Assembly (NCBI GenBank): GCA_014898415.1
Contig: RCTD01000023.1
Location: forward strand, 744,001 to 808,000
DNA length: 64,000 bases
Direction of reading: 5' to 3'
From: Stromatinia cepivora
Lineage: Eukaryota; Ascomycota; Leotiomycetes; Helotiales; Sclerotiniaceae
Positions within the stretch are counted from its first letter, which is position 1. Each line of letters begins with the position of its first letter. Below the pieces are notes generated by a model, which made no database searches, had not been told where the DNA came from, and saw only the letters and a list, made by a program, of their open reading frames with translations. A program made the translations under genes and the position numbers. This document shows positions 24,961 to 36,482 of this stretch, piece after piece.

Positions 24961-26240
24961 CCCTTGCTTTCCCCAAACTCTTAGTTTGGGGTGATTTTCA
25001 CTTCTGACGACATCGTCTCAGTGTCTATGCTCTGGCAGAGGTGCATTCCCTGAGTCTGACTATTTACGGTTGCCACTGCTCCGGCGAACTGTGAGGATTA
25101 AGCCATCGTGCCGATTATTGTGTGGACTAATGTCTGCTGGATTTGCGATTGGTATCTCTCCTGGCTCATCGGTTCCCAGGGGCATAAGCTTGCCTGGTGT
25201 GACGGCACACTTACGGGTCTGGGGATTGGCGGTAGAATTTTCTTCGGAGATTGTAGTTAGCCTTTGCCTTCGGGGTTTCTGCCGTGGGAGTTTTCTCGTC
25301 CGTCCGAAGCTGATCCCCTTGGAATACGGGGCACAAGCAGCCGTTAACACTCTCTTTAGCCACATAGTATATCCGGTATGTATCACAAGTCTTATGGCTA
25401 GCAAATTTCATCCGCTCGGCGTTAGAATAACCAAGATCTTAAACTTAATTAGCTGATGGTAATCTGGACATGTTGAGAAGCTCACTATTTGTGCGTGTCA
25501 ATCCCTCACCTCTAAAGTCAGATGCGGTGATTTTAATATAGCAGGATATTTGGGATGCCTTCTTTAACTGTTTAGAGAACAAGCTTGGCTCTTGGATCGC
25601 TCCGGTAGGGCCGGGGTATGTAGACACCTTTAAAATAGGCTGCTGTAGCATGTGGGTGGCCCATTCCAAGATCATGCGATTGTAATGTGGGACTTCCAAG
25701 TTAAAAATCTCGTGCGAGTCATGGACTGCTTTGGCATGTTCTCTTTTCATGTCCATTTGGATCTCAGGCTTCCCGTCATTGCCCCATCTGACTAGCATTA
25801 TCATGTCCCGTTAAATAGTGTCAGCTTATCAGGTCTCATGTATAATTCTATGAGTACCATATTAGCGTAAGGTACTTACATGATAGCGCAACCCCCTTTT
25901 AGTAACTCCTTGAGCTGAACGTTCGGAGCTTGAAGGTTTGATCTCTTCAAAGCCGTCACTTAGCGTAACCTGAGAGGCAGGAATTTGCATATTGGAGTGT
26001 CGACCGTATTCCTGAGACATTTGCCTTATGGAAATTGCTACTATGGGGTTCATTGAATGATGACGGATGAAGGTGCGATGAATAGAGACAGATGACAATG
26101 ATGAAGATGGAAGACGGAGGATAGATAGGGTTATAGAGACATGAAAGGATGAGTTGAGCATTACCACAAACTGGTCGCAGGGTAGAACTTGTCCCTCTGA
26201 CCCACATTACATTAGTGGAGCAAATACTGCAATAGTCCAA
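24961..26240. other. Spacer with unassigned open frames
   Basis: Normal base composition with open stretches on both strands. On the minus strand, 25,804-25,445 (119 codons, beginning MIMLVRWGNDGKPEI) could be a second exon joined to 26,167-25,878 through an intron with a GTAAGT donor and a GCTGAC branch. The phases I tried do not join cleanly. On the + strand, 25,070-25,456 is open for 128 codons without a recognisable feature. I recognise no domain and call no gene. Confidence 0.3.
25445..25804 (-). CDS. Unrecognised open frame, possibly an exon or relic
   Basis: This is a 119-codon frame with balanced amino-acid composition (MKREHAKAVHDSHEIFNLEV, then NRMILEWATHMLQQ). It looks more protein-like than the overlapping frames. 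It has no partner exon that I can join with confidence, no known motif and no membrane segment. It could be a piece of a decayed gene. Confidence 0.25.
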   Translation of the reverse strand: MIMLVRWGNDGKPEIQMDMKREHAKAVHDSHEIFNLEVPHYNRMILEWATHMLQQPILKVSTYPGPTGAIQEPSLFSKQLKKASQISCYIKITASDFRGEGLTRTNSELLNMSRLPSAN

Positions 26241-27093
26241 GCGGGATCAGATAATCTTCATGCTCGGTGAGAAGATCTTGGCTCCGGCATTATCCCTTGC
26301 TTGAATATGCCTCGTGTTGGCTGATTGCCATACCCAAAGGATCAGCGTGAGCTAACCTTTAGCATCACCTCTTTCCTCGGCGTAATCCCGCCGCTGCAGA
26401 AATCTCATGACAATCACAGGCGTACTCATTCTGAACTTCGTGCAGCTGATTGCGCGTTATGTGGCTTGCATGAATGTACCGCCTCCTTAGAGCCAGGCTA
26501 AATCTTCACCCCACTTCTCCTCGGTGTAATTCCGAACAACCTTACGGTGGAAATTCAGGCAACGCAGTGGCAACACAGAATAATCTGCGGCGAAGCTATT
26601 TTGGTGACGACGTGCGAGGTGGGCTAGTATACTTCTCGAGCTAGTATGCGCCTCGGGCTTTAATCCACCCCTAAGTATGAGAGATACGTGCAATACAAGG
26701 TGAGGATTTGCGAGTGATACTCTGCCTCCGATCTTACGTAAACACTTACCACATATCGCAACCTATCAAACATCAATCCGCACTACTTCACACTACTTTA
26801 TAGAGCCCTTGAATCCTCTCCCTCCTTTATCCTTCCTCACCACTTCCCGTCCCCAAAGACCTCTTGTTCATCAGACCAGAATGTCAACATGTAAACTCCC
26901 GGGCACAGAACATATCTGTCGAACTCATCAATGATCTCTCCAAGAAATAATTGCTTGAGTTCCCGCTTTCAATGTAATCTTTCTTCTCCTTTGCTGCTCA
27001 GACTCTCTACTAACTTATATATACAAATTATCAAATAGAACTGGATCCAAACGCTGCAAGGAGATCTTTCTCTTCAAAATAGCACTCCCAGTC
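26241..27093. other. No gene recognised
   Basis: Only short overlapping frames on both strands. A pyrimidine-rich stretch near 26,810-26,870 could be a promoter or leader for the short frame at 27,094. Confidence 0.4.
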
Positions 27094-27446
27094 ATGAATT
27101 CCATAAATCTCCTTATGTACTACGCGCCATCCATATCCAAGCAATCGACAGCTTCGGTGCTGGTGGCGGCAGAGATGAAGGATGAATTGGACCTGGAAAT
27201 CACGGAAGATAGGAGGATTAATTTGAATGAGTTGGCGATTCCGGAGGAAAAGGTGGATAAACCAGATAGGGCTTCCTCGTCTTAGTTTTACTCTACTCAC
27301 TCAATATATAGCATGCTGACTTTGCTTGGTAGATCACTTTGAAGCTGGTTGAGCTGGAGGAGCTATGGTGGGAAGGGGCACGAGATTCCAAGGCGTTGGC
27401 AGCTTTGCCACTATATGAAGGATTGAAGAGGGCTAAAGAGTTATGA
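27094..27446 (+). CDS. Small unrecognised acidic protein, possibly two exons
   Basis: Exon 1 (27,094 to about 27,284) gives an acidic peptide (DELDLEITEDRRINLNELA). An intron may follow, with a GCTGAC-type branch and TAG acceptor near 27,333, and then ITLKLVELEELWWEG and LPLYEGLKRAKEL before a stop. The donor is not certain. Both parts have protein-like composition, but no family is recognised. Confidence 0.3.
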
Positions 27447-27449
27447 GTG

Positions 27450-28990
27450 CGGCGTGTTTAGCCCAAAACAAGAAACATCCTGACCTCAATTACTGTTAAC
27501 TACTTCAGTCCGCATGTGAAAAAGATTTTTCCAAGAGAGAAGAACGAGACGTCTTAGTTTCCATTGGTTTGATAGAAACTGAAATGTGTTCTAAACGCGT
27601 TTTTGGAACATAGCTAGGCTTGGTGAAGTTTAATGGTGATATTGCTGTCCGCATTGTCCAGCAAACAAGCCACTCCTATTTACAAGGGTACAACTATAAA
27701 TAATGCATGAAAGTTGATGAAGTTGAACTGAAAATAAGAAGACGTTAGCCAAAGGGGTTTTAAAAGCATTGGAAGAGGGTAAATTCTTACGGCAACTTAG
27801 CAGTACCTGTTTCGTATTGCCCTCCTGCATCTCCAAACAATAGAGAGCAGGTACAGAACACTATTGAGATCCTATCTTCGACCAAGTCGTTCCCTGAAAT
27901 TTTAAGATCTGCTTCTCATGATGCTTATTGGCGAAAGACAGAAAAGGTGGTTTGAGGCCGGGTGAGGTTGAAGGAAACAACGGAGACCAAACTGAGGAGC
28001 CCAGATCGTCTCTATCCCTTCCCTCGAGCAACTTTTAGCTCCAGACCACTAAAATAGCAACACTAAAGGAACCCATTTTTGGCCATCAAAATCGCCTGTC
28101 ATCCATACATGTCGGCAGCAATGCGTCGTCCACCTTACGTCATGGCTTGTGAGCATTTCTAGGATATTGGTTAACAGCGTACACCCTAGCATTGCGGACT
28201 TACTGTGAGATACACCTACATGGAATTTCTCTGTCTCTCAGAATGGAGAGCCCGTATTGCATGAGACTGGCGGCAGCCTGCTCGCAGGCTGCTTAGGGAG
28301 GACCTCGGCTGGCGTGGCAACTACGCTTTCTGGTTGATGTGATGGCCACAATGCAAGGAAGCAAACTCATCTTTCCGGAGAAGATGTCATTCCATTAATG
28401 CAGTGAACAGAAAAGGCTTCATAGAGTGACTAGACTCTCGATGCCCTAATTTAACGTTCGAAAGCTCTTCCCGTTTAATCTGTCTCGTCCATGCCTTGCC
28501 AGAAGTGGCAAAGACTGGCTCTGTGTCCGCATTCTCATTAGTATGAGTGTAACATCACTAAGGATTTCCACTTACTAGCTTTGGGGGCATTGCGACCTGA
28601 ATACTGTTAGGCCTCACCACAATCGCCGCCCTGTCATCCCAATTCGCCTCGGAACAAAGGCTGCTGCTGATACATGCAAGAACGCATGATGGAGTCCAAA
28701 AGTGACTGTAAATGTACTAACTCTGATGTAATTGGCACATGGGCCCAAGGAAGCAGCTTGAATAAGACACCTAGTCCATAATTAGACTTCATGATACAAA
28801 AGATTCGAAGTTGTATGAGACGCGCTAAACCCGCGGTGCTTTGTTTATACCAGGGTTCGCGAATTCTAGAGACGCTCACAAAAGAGCCGAATCTAGCTCC
28901 GCCAACACTGGATGCCCAAAGCAGGGGGGCTAATAATGGCTTCCTTTGCTACTATTATCCTGATATGTTTCCGGTGCCTCGTTCTAGCGT
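27450..28990. other. No gene recognised
   Basis: Short overlapping frames only. No domain, repeat or RNA gene seen. Confidence 0.4.
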
Positions 28991-29092
28991 CCCTTCATGA
29001 GTACATATATCCTTCTCAACAGTTCATCATGCAGAAGTTTACTCCAACAGAACAAAGCGTTTTCTTCGAAATATCTACATATACCACCGAAA

Positions 29093-29326
29093 ATGGATCT
29101 GAAGGAAGAATTTACTTTCTTACACAACCTTGGCTTGAATGTGACACTTTTTGGCAAAGACCTTAAGAAACGTCACATGGGGCCTGGAGTTCGCAACTTC
29201 TTTGTTGTCGTTACCAGATCAGATGGAGATAAATTTTATTATCGGGACACCATTCCAGAAGAAGATCTGAGTAGATTCAAGAATTGGATCAGGTGCGGAA
29301 ATCCAACCAGCTTAACTGCTAAATAG
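29093..29326 (+). pseudogene. Unrecognised coding relic upstream of the nucleoside-hydrolase relic
   Basis: An open frame beginning MDLKEEFTFLHNLGLNV and including FFVVVTRSDGDKFYYRD and PEEDLSRFKNWI is clearly protein-like. It ends at a stop at 29,324. A further protein-like segment in another frame (GGKTYTYARTGEAKWVKITH, about 29,430-29,490) follows. I do not know the family. It may be the N-terminal part of the same former gene as the hydrolase relic that starts about 250 bp downstream, or a separate one. Confidence 0.4.
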
Positions 29327-29579
29327 AGGGAAGTTCACGTTGATCACAGCAAATGGAAAACCTATCTCGCTGGAGATACTTAAGAGATAGACTGCTCTAG
29401 GGTGATGGATGAAATGTTTGTCAAGGAGGGGGGAAAGACTTACACTTACGCCCGCACCGGAGAGGCTAAGTGGGTCAAGATCACCCATCCAGAAGATCAA
29501 ATCAGACTAAGTAATATCCTATCATCTTTTTATAAGCTAGAGAAGCTAACCAGTGTTTAGGTGAGCATTCTGGAAAGCT

Positions 29580-30720
29580 CAATAGTGAGGCGAAGGGCTT
29601 TTCTATCCCTAGTGGCTTCATCATCGCAGAATAAGACGTTTACAATCAAGCTGGCAAAGTCAATTCCGGAAAGGTACCAAATGTTATGGTTATAACAGAT
29701 CTGGCAAAAGACTATAACGACTTGGCAGTAATGGTTGTGCTAAAGGAGCTTCATCGTATTGGATTCATACGCCTCGAAGCATTCGTCGCAAATCTGGAAC
29801 TATCCCGTAAACGCGCTATCTACGGTCGAGTAAACTTGGACTCCATCGGCCTTTAGGATGTTCCAATTGGCATTGGCACTAAAGCAAGCACAAAGAAGCA
29901 CAAAGAAGCATGAAGAATATAAATACGAATTCGACAGCCCCCCTTATGTCTGACGAGAAAACCTTCCAGCCTAACAAAGACAACTTTTTTGAAGACGGGT
30001 CTGAACTTCTGGATCTAGTATTTAACCGAACTATTGAAGAAGATCGGAAGGTAAATATCCCCTTCATATCCTCTTCGACAGATATTACCGAGTACACGGA
30101 TACGGAAGAACGCCTTAAGACCTTCCAGAAAGCAATCGGGAGAGTCTACATACAAAGCGAATATTCTATTTCTACCAAAAGCATTCCAACCTTGCGATAT
30201 AACACGGCCAACAATATGTTCAATATGTTAGTTACGGAAAGGTTTCATCCACATTTGGAGAATATCCTTTCTGATGTATATACTAAAGTTGCTGTATATA
30301 CAACAAATATCCCAGCAAATATCTTTAACAATCTAGGAGATATTAAGCATCCTATTAGTAAAGATCTCCAGAATCGTTATCAAAGATAAAAGTCCAATTC
30401 TATAAGATAATATATGAATCTAAATCTGTTAATGGTATTATTCAGGAGAAGTTCCTATACAACCTTAATAATTTCTACAAAAATACTCTTCAAAAAAACA
30501 GATATCAAAAAAAGAAATACTACTCCCCGAAGATGAAATAACTTTCTAATCCTGATAAGGATTTTGATCCGAATAAGAAATTTAATCCTGATAAATACAA
30601 TATCATCCTATATTTAACTAAAAATCTTATATATAATACACTTCCTGTTCTTGTAAGTGGTGGTGGCAATTTGTTGATATACTAGGTGTCCTTGATACCG
30701 AGAGTATGGCCAATCAGACT
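29580..30720 (+). pseudogene. Nucleoside-hydrolase-like gene, decayed
   Basis: The interrupted + strand translation gives VPNVMVITDLAKDYNDLAVM (about 29,668-29,730), the inosine-uridine-preferring nucleoside hydrolase start. There the calcium-binding Asp cluster would read D..DDLA, but one Asp is Asn here. VVLKELHRIGFIRLEAFVAN follows. After a stop at about 29,855 and a frame change, the 159-codon frame 29,910-30,389 continues with DGSELLDLVFNR, VNIPFISSSTDITEY and SDVYTKVAVYTTNIPANIF. Further pieces in shifted frames run to about 30,700 (NPDKDFDPNKKFNPDKYNII). The middle is unusually AT-rich, as expected if RIP reached it. Such enzymes split ribonucleosides into base and ribose, but this copy cannot be functional. 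Confidence 0.65.
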
Positions 30721-32518
30721 TCGATTCATAAAGTCATTGGAATACCAAAGCAAAACGAATCCTAACATTCACTTAGAACGAATGGTGTTTGTGGTCTCGG
30801 TCTCGACGATTTTGAAGGGTGGGCTGTATGATAGTGTACAAAGCAGTCCTGGGTCGCAGTTCGAGTAATTCCATTACAGTTACGATTGTAGATGGTAATT
30901 ATAAGGCTCCATATGGAGGAATATGGTTAATTGTAGATGAAGTTTAGGTCTCTCTTTATTTCATTCCAAGTTTCTTTTGTTCGAATCGAAAATAGAAATA
31001 ACCTGTAACTTTTCTACTTTTATTTACAAAGTGTGTATTGTACTATTTGATAAAGAGAATCCTTCTTCGTTACCGAACATTCAGTTCCGGGTATGTTTCC
31101 CAAATGCGAGATGCCCCTATCTTTGTATACTTAATTGACGAATTTCTTATATGTATAATCAAAGCTTTCTTCAATGTGTAGGAGTTATCTATGTATTTCT
31201 TTTTTTTTTTTCAAATTTATACAAAAAAAACCTTGGTGGAAATTCAGAGGAGCGCAATTTGTAAGGGGAAGATATAAAGATTAGACCAGCAAATACCAAA
31301 GATCTTCGTCAAAAGAGCTATAGCGATGTTCTATTGATAGCTTAACAAAGATCCATCAAGATTTCAGAATAGACAAATAACTCCTTTAATTATTTTGCGA
31401 GATGTAGTAATCGGAATGGAGAGGGTGTCGTCGTTTGCGTTCTGGAACTTGATGTATGGGATACAGAACATTTCGGATTCCGAGCTTTACTCGTAATCGA
31501 GTTTTGTAGCAGTATTAAAGCGAAGTTAAATATATAGGACTATTATATAACTATAGCTTGAATGGGGCTCTTTACTAAAATGTATGAGAATTGATGTGCT
31601 GATGAAATAGTCTATATAAAAGGATTACATGTACCCCATTTATGTCTATTGTACCTAGGTAGCAAGAGTGGGGCTTCGACGTCATTGAATCAAGCCAGAC
31701 AATGCAGGCGAAATAATCCTTACAATGAACCTTAACTTGCCCATCCCAATCCACGTTGATATCGGCGGTGATGTTTGCGAATCGATCAACCATCCGCAAA
31801 AAAAAAAACGTTTTCGACCCCGCTATGGCGTCGATCAGTTGATTGGTCCACTTAGACGGATATACAAATGCCCTGGTGCTACACTTCTATTTCAGGGGGG
31901 ACTGTTTCTGGTACCCTTTCTCAAAGTCTACCTCCACTTCTACCGCATTCTACTAAACAAGAGTAACCTCTCATTATAGTCCTTGTTGCGTTCGAGGAGG
32001 CATCAATCTTTGAGCTTTTACCATAATATAAAACTGCTTCATGTCTGCATCTATAAGTGTAGCTAGTAGGAGTCTAATAGATCGTCATTTAATCCAGATG
32101 TGCAATAAATAAGTCTGCTATCCTTCGGCTTGCACATGACACGTGCTATATATCACTTTCCCGATATATGACTAGCACATCAGGTAAGGAACTCTGATTT
32201 GACTCTCCGGCCTCCAAAGTCGCCAAAAATGATCGGGGAGCCGAAGGTCGACCCCCACGAGCCATTCGTGCGTGCGATTACTCGACAAACGAATACGGAG
32301 CGGAAGGGTCGTCCAAAGAGCGAGAAGTCCTGGGGAAAAGAAGCTACTATAAGCAGTGAACGAATTATGGACTTTGAGGCGAACTCAAGAAGGGAATCAT
32401 CGCACTGTATTTAGCGGTGCAAGTTATTGTCTAGCTTATTGCATTCTCGATTGACAATTTCTCCTTGCAAAACCCATATTCTAGAGAATATGAAGAACTG
32501 ACATTGAAAAAAAAAAAA
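30721..32518. other. AT-biased spacer, no gene recognised
   Basis: A possible tail of the hydrolase relic extends to about 30,870. Beyond that there are only short frames. An oligo-T tract lies at about 31,200-31,211 and short oligo-A tracts at about 31,799-31,808 and 32,508-32,517. The 71-codon frame 32,199-32,414 is basic and has no known motif. Confidence 0.4.
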
Positions 32519-32911
32519 TCAAATCGTTTGAAAGAGTAGATCCCACTCCTTCTCTTGACCATCTATACCCATTGTTCTAATGGCATTCATGAGGAGGCCC
32601 CCCATAATAGTAGACTTGCTCGAGATGACTTCTTCGATCTCTTTATACGAGAGCCTTAAGACCAAGCTTGCAGATATCTTATGCAGTCTTCCAACACTCA
32701 GGATATGATCTTGATCAGGAATACCATCCCAGTCTAGTCCAATACAACAGTTATCACAGATAGTTAGTAGCCTCATCAATGGCGTATTCCGTTTTATCAG
32801 TTTGCTCTTGTACTTAATCCTTTTGAGAAAAGCATTGAGAGACCCGGTAATTCCCTTACCTATAATCCACCCCTGCCAGTCTCTTTTTTCTTCAAAAATC
32901 GCAATTAACAC
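32519..32911 (-). CDS. Unrecognised 130-residue open frame
   Basis: The frame has protein-like composition, with hydrophobic and charged residues alternating (LLTICDNCCIGLDWDG, then HKISASLVLRLSYKEIEEVI). It is much longer than competing frames in this AT-biased stretch. No domain is recognised. No intron or promoter signal was established, and the upstream minus-strand sequence does not extend it. It may be the end of a former multi-exon gene. Confidence 0.3.
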   Translation of the reverse strand: MLIAIFEEKRDWQGWIIGKGITGSLNAFLKRIKYKSKLIKRNTPLMRLLTICDNCCIGLDWDGIPDQDHILSVGRLHKISASLVLRLSYKEIEEVISSKSTIMGGLLMNAIRTMGIDGQEKEWDLLFQTI

Positions 32912-34370
32912 AAAAGACGTTGATCTTCGTTTTGGTTTCAGACTTTACGTTGTTATATTTCTTTGCTATGATGGTTAAGTTGAGCTTCGATTGTTCAAGG
33001 TCTTGTTGCGGTCAAATCGTAAGGAGGACAGTGGGTATGAACTGGGATTTCGTTTGAAGCTGATTTAGAAAGTAGAAGCTGTTGCAATGGTGCTGAAGAA
33101 AGCATCTTGATGTGTGGACAATTTTTGGGACTTTCTCAAACTCAGGTTACCCTATGGTTCCTCAATCACCCGAACCTTCCTTTGACTTATATTTGACTAA
33201 TTAATTGGCTTTGTCATCATCGATCAATATAGTCCTGAAAAGTGTACCTTCATGCTGTTAAAGTTTGCGTGTTGATAGTCTAAAATAAGGCGGAGGCACC
33301 AGATGTATTGTAAGATTGGTATATCAGGATATATATGGAAATTATTAATACAAAGCAAAACTATATAAATAAAAATCGATTTGAAAATATCATTGTAGAG
33401 TTTACATCGAAATTCGAGAATTTTAAATCGTTGATTTGTAAGCTTTGATTTGCTTTCTTTTCAATTAAAAATAGATATCTTTATAAGTATATTCTATAAT
33501 TATGATATAATATACAATAGAATGATAAATATATTCAACAGAGCGATAGATCATTTGGGAAAAAAGGAACAGGTAATTGCATAAACAAGACGAGGACTGG
33601 GGAGTTAGCATTGCAGTGTATTATTGGGGGATTTTTCTTTTCTTTTTGCTCCAAAGGGTGTGGGAAAACTGTGCGATACAATGATACCAGGGATGCCAAT
33701 AAACACGCAACGTATTGTATAATACATGAATTGCTTCTCAAAAAGGCGTTCCGCCTCATGTTTGCTTTCGATGACAGATTCTTCATTTTCTTTTGTAGTG
33801 TTTCACCCACGCATCTCGGGGTCCAGATTCAAGATCATGCCAGTATGCCGACACCATGCCTGAGTAATCGAGTCTAATCTCTGCACGTCTAGGAGTCTCC
33901 AAGCCGATGGCCTGTCGCTAGAATTTACTGCTCGGTATTCATCTACTCTGTAATATTTCGGAATACCATCCGGTAGCGGTGGGAGTAATAAAACAGTTCT
34001 AATCTTTTATTAATACTCAGTGTTTACTGTTATTATTAGTGATTAAAGCAGAGTAAAGGGAAGTAAGGGCATATCTCAAAGATTAAGACAAGACAGCAGA
34101 GCTAACATCTAATTAAAGAAGGGATTGGGTATAAATGAAATTGAAATATTAGAATGAGTTAAAAGAGTCAGTAAGGGGAAGAGGGGAGGTTCTTATGGAC
34201 GTTGTTAAAAGCAGCGGCTCACGTAAGCGAGGCGCTATACCCGAAGCACGTGCGCTAAGCTCAAAGAGGCAGCGCACCTAACATATATTACAGTGATAAT
34301 ATTATCTTGTGGATTTACACATAAAGTGATAAACTGAGAGATCAGGGCACATCCTCCGCAACCGCCTACC
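32912..34370. other. No gene recognised
   Basis: AT-rich from about 33,290 to 33,540, then short overlapping frames near 33,535-33,877 without a recognised motif. Confidence 0.4.
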
Positions 34371-35965
34371 TCAAATCAGCAAAGCGCTCATCCGCAGCAA
34401 CCCCCCAAAATCATCAGTTCCCTCACACCACCTCGCTAGCTTATCTACAAGAACTTGATCCCCTTCATCTGCTTTCCGCAGATCCCCCAGCTTCAGCTGT
34501 GGCTCTAACCCGCCATCGCTGGATATCACCCGTTCAAATCGAAACGCCCACGATTCCCGGATGTGATAGTCCCACAAATCTCGTGGCCCAGGCAGCGGGG
34601 TGTTTTCGGTGCCTCCGCAACGCTTCGGGTCACGGTACTCGTCTGACCCTTCGCGAACGAGTGAGTCGAGGATGAAGAGAAGAGCCATGGTTCTAAACTT
34701 GTTAGTATTTAGGACGGCAAGTCGAAAAGGCAGAAGAGATAGGAGAGGAGGGAAAGAAGGATGTAATGTGAAGAGGAGAAATACCGGCGGATGCTTTCGT
34801 TGAAAGTCCATACGTGCTGTGTGAGATCTGGGAGGGCAAGAAGGTTCCGCAAATGCGAGCTTGATTGCGATTGAAAGAGAAAGCGAGCAATTTCCTGTTC
34901 GTCAAGTCATTTCAACTAGTTCCTCACAATGTATTCTAGTAGACAAATGACAAGAGTCTGGGTTTGCTCACCATGATAACCGCCCCTAGGGAAAGGAGGT
35001 CGTCCAGTTGTTTGTTTTGGAGGTCCTGTGATTGCAACAACAGGTAGATTGCCATGCTCTGGAAAGCTCCTAGCAGCTCATCGCTATTAAACTGTCGATA
35101 CCGTGTCTTGTATCAGCTTCTTTCTAGTGTCCATTTCTTGTCACGTTCTCACCTCCCTCCCAAGACGCTCCACCTCTGCATAGATGCTCCTCCACACCAT
35201 GTCTTCAGTAGCCGGCGTTCGTGCCTCCCAGATCCTGACTAATGATGTGCACACGGCCAGTGGAGGTGTAAGACACTGGTGTACACCGTTCTGGACACAG
35301 TTCTGGGGAAGCTGATCATAGAGCACGCACGACGGGTAGATAAAAGGTGGAAGTTGGCCGCGAAGGAGCAGCGTGGGGTATGCCTTTACTTGACCCCGGA
35401 TGAAGCGAGAAGCGAGGTGAGAGTCAGTGGTTTTTGAGTTGCGGGGATAAAGGAGGTCGTGGTATTTGTTGCCAAGGATTACCACTGTACCGTTATTGTT
35501 CTCGGAGACAAAGTCCTGACGATCTGACTGGTGTCTTTCTCTCGGGAAGAGGTGACTACTTTGGGGCCTACTTGGTTGTTCTGGTACCTCATTAAACGTA
35601 ATAGGAGCTGTCCCGCCAGGTACAGAGCAAGTAAGATTTGAACCGGTCCAACTTGGGGTTGGCCACCCAAGATCATCGACTCTAAACACTGAAGGTTCTG
35701 ATGCCGCAGTTTCCGTGAAGTTGAATGCATACATGTCGCCATTGTCCCCTCTAAGAGAATTATGATTGTCCACATCTTGGTCAAAGATCCCGTCTAACAA
35801 CAGCAATGGCTCTTCAGGCCTGGATACAGGCACCGCCGTCTTTGAGAACGGGGCATAAGAACATTGCAGTCCGCGGTCTATGCAGCGCGAACACACACTA
35901 GCCAGATTACAGCGCGCCTTAGCACGGCGGCAATGCATGCAGGACTTCTGTCGGGAAATAGGCAT
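34371..35965 (-). CDS. Zn2Cys6 transcription factor
   Basis: Four exons: 35,965-35,153, 35,106-34,972, 34,894-34,785 and 34,692-34,371, with introns of 46, 77 and 92 bp. The phases agree throughout, and the last intron has a CTAAC branch and TTTAG acceptor. The protein has about 460 residues. The start MPISRQKSC is preferred over an in-frame ATG 30 bases upstream because the DNA-binding cluster follows at once: C-x2-C-x6-C-x5-C-x2-C-x6-C (CMHCRRAKARC, then CSRC and LQCSY). This is the fungal binuclear zinc cluster that binds CGG half-sites. The middle is Ser/Pro-rich, and the C-terminus is helical and without a recognised ligand domain. It is divergent from the oxidoreductase gene starting at 36,483, which may be its target (inference). 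Confidence 0.8.
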
Positions 35966-36482
35966 TGCTGTCTCTGTATAGACTAGAAAAGTCAAGTTTG
36001 CGTACAGTTGTTCATCACATAGGGGTCCAACGGAGCTTGTTGATAGATGTCGTGTTTATGCGTTATGTCAGCACCGCGGAGTTTGGGTGGGTCTGTCGCA
36101 CCACAGCACTGGCCAATAACGTGCCAGGTGTCAAACCACAAAGACCATGTCTAACCCGACTGTTACTACCTCTCCAACTTTTTTCCGATTATTTGGAACT
36201 TGAATTCTAATTCTCAATTTGAGGGATAGCCCTGCTAACCGAATTATACACCTCGAAATGAACCCACATGGAGTTCCATTTGTTTCCAATGCACCGGAAT
36301 TCCGCGGTTTATGTGCATGAGGCTATTTATCAACTGACGAGCACGAGTACGTGACTCTGCATATCACCAATAACGACTGAGGATAAATACCTGAGGTTCA
36401 CCTCATTTGACATCATCATTTCATTCACTTATTCTATCTCATAACCTTCGCTCAGAAAATTCTCACGCAATATCATCTCAAA
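35966..36482. promoter_or_regulatory. Shared divergent promoter of the Zn2Cys6 factor and the oxidoreductase
   Basis: The region is 517 bp between the two ATGs. An A/T-rich TATA-like box (GGATAAATAC) is at 36,381-36,390, about 100 bp before the oxidoreductase ATG. The leader there is rich in C and T, as is common in filamentous fungi. Confidence 0.5.
36295..36304. promoter_or_regulatory. Perfect CGG-N4-CCG palindrome, candidate zinc-cluster site
   Basis: CGGAATTCCG is a 10-bp perfect palindrome with inverted CGG triplets, the half-site type recognised by Zn2Cys6 dimers. It lies 179 bp upstream of the oxidoreductase ATG in the divergent promoter. Binding is inferred. Confidence 0.4.
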
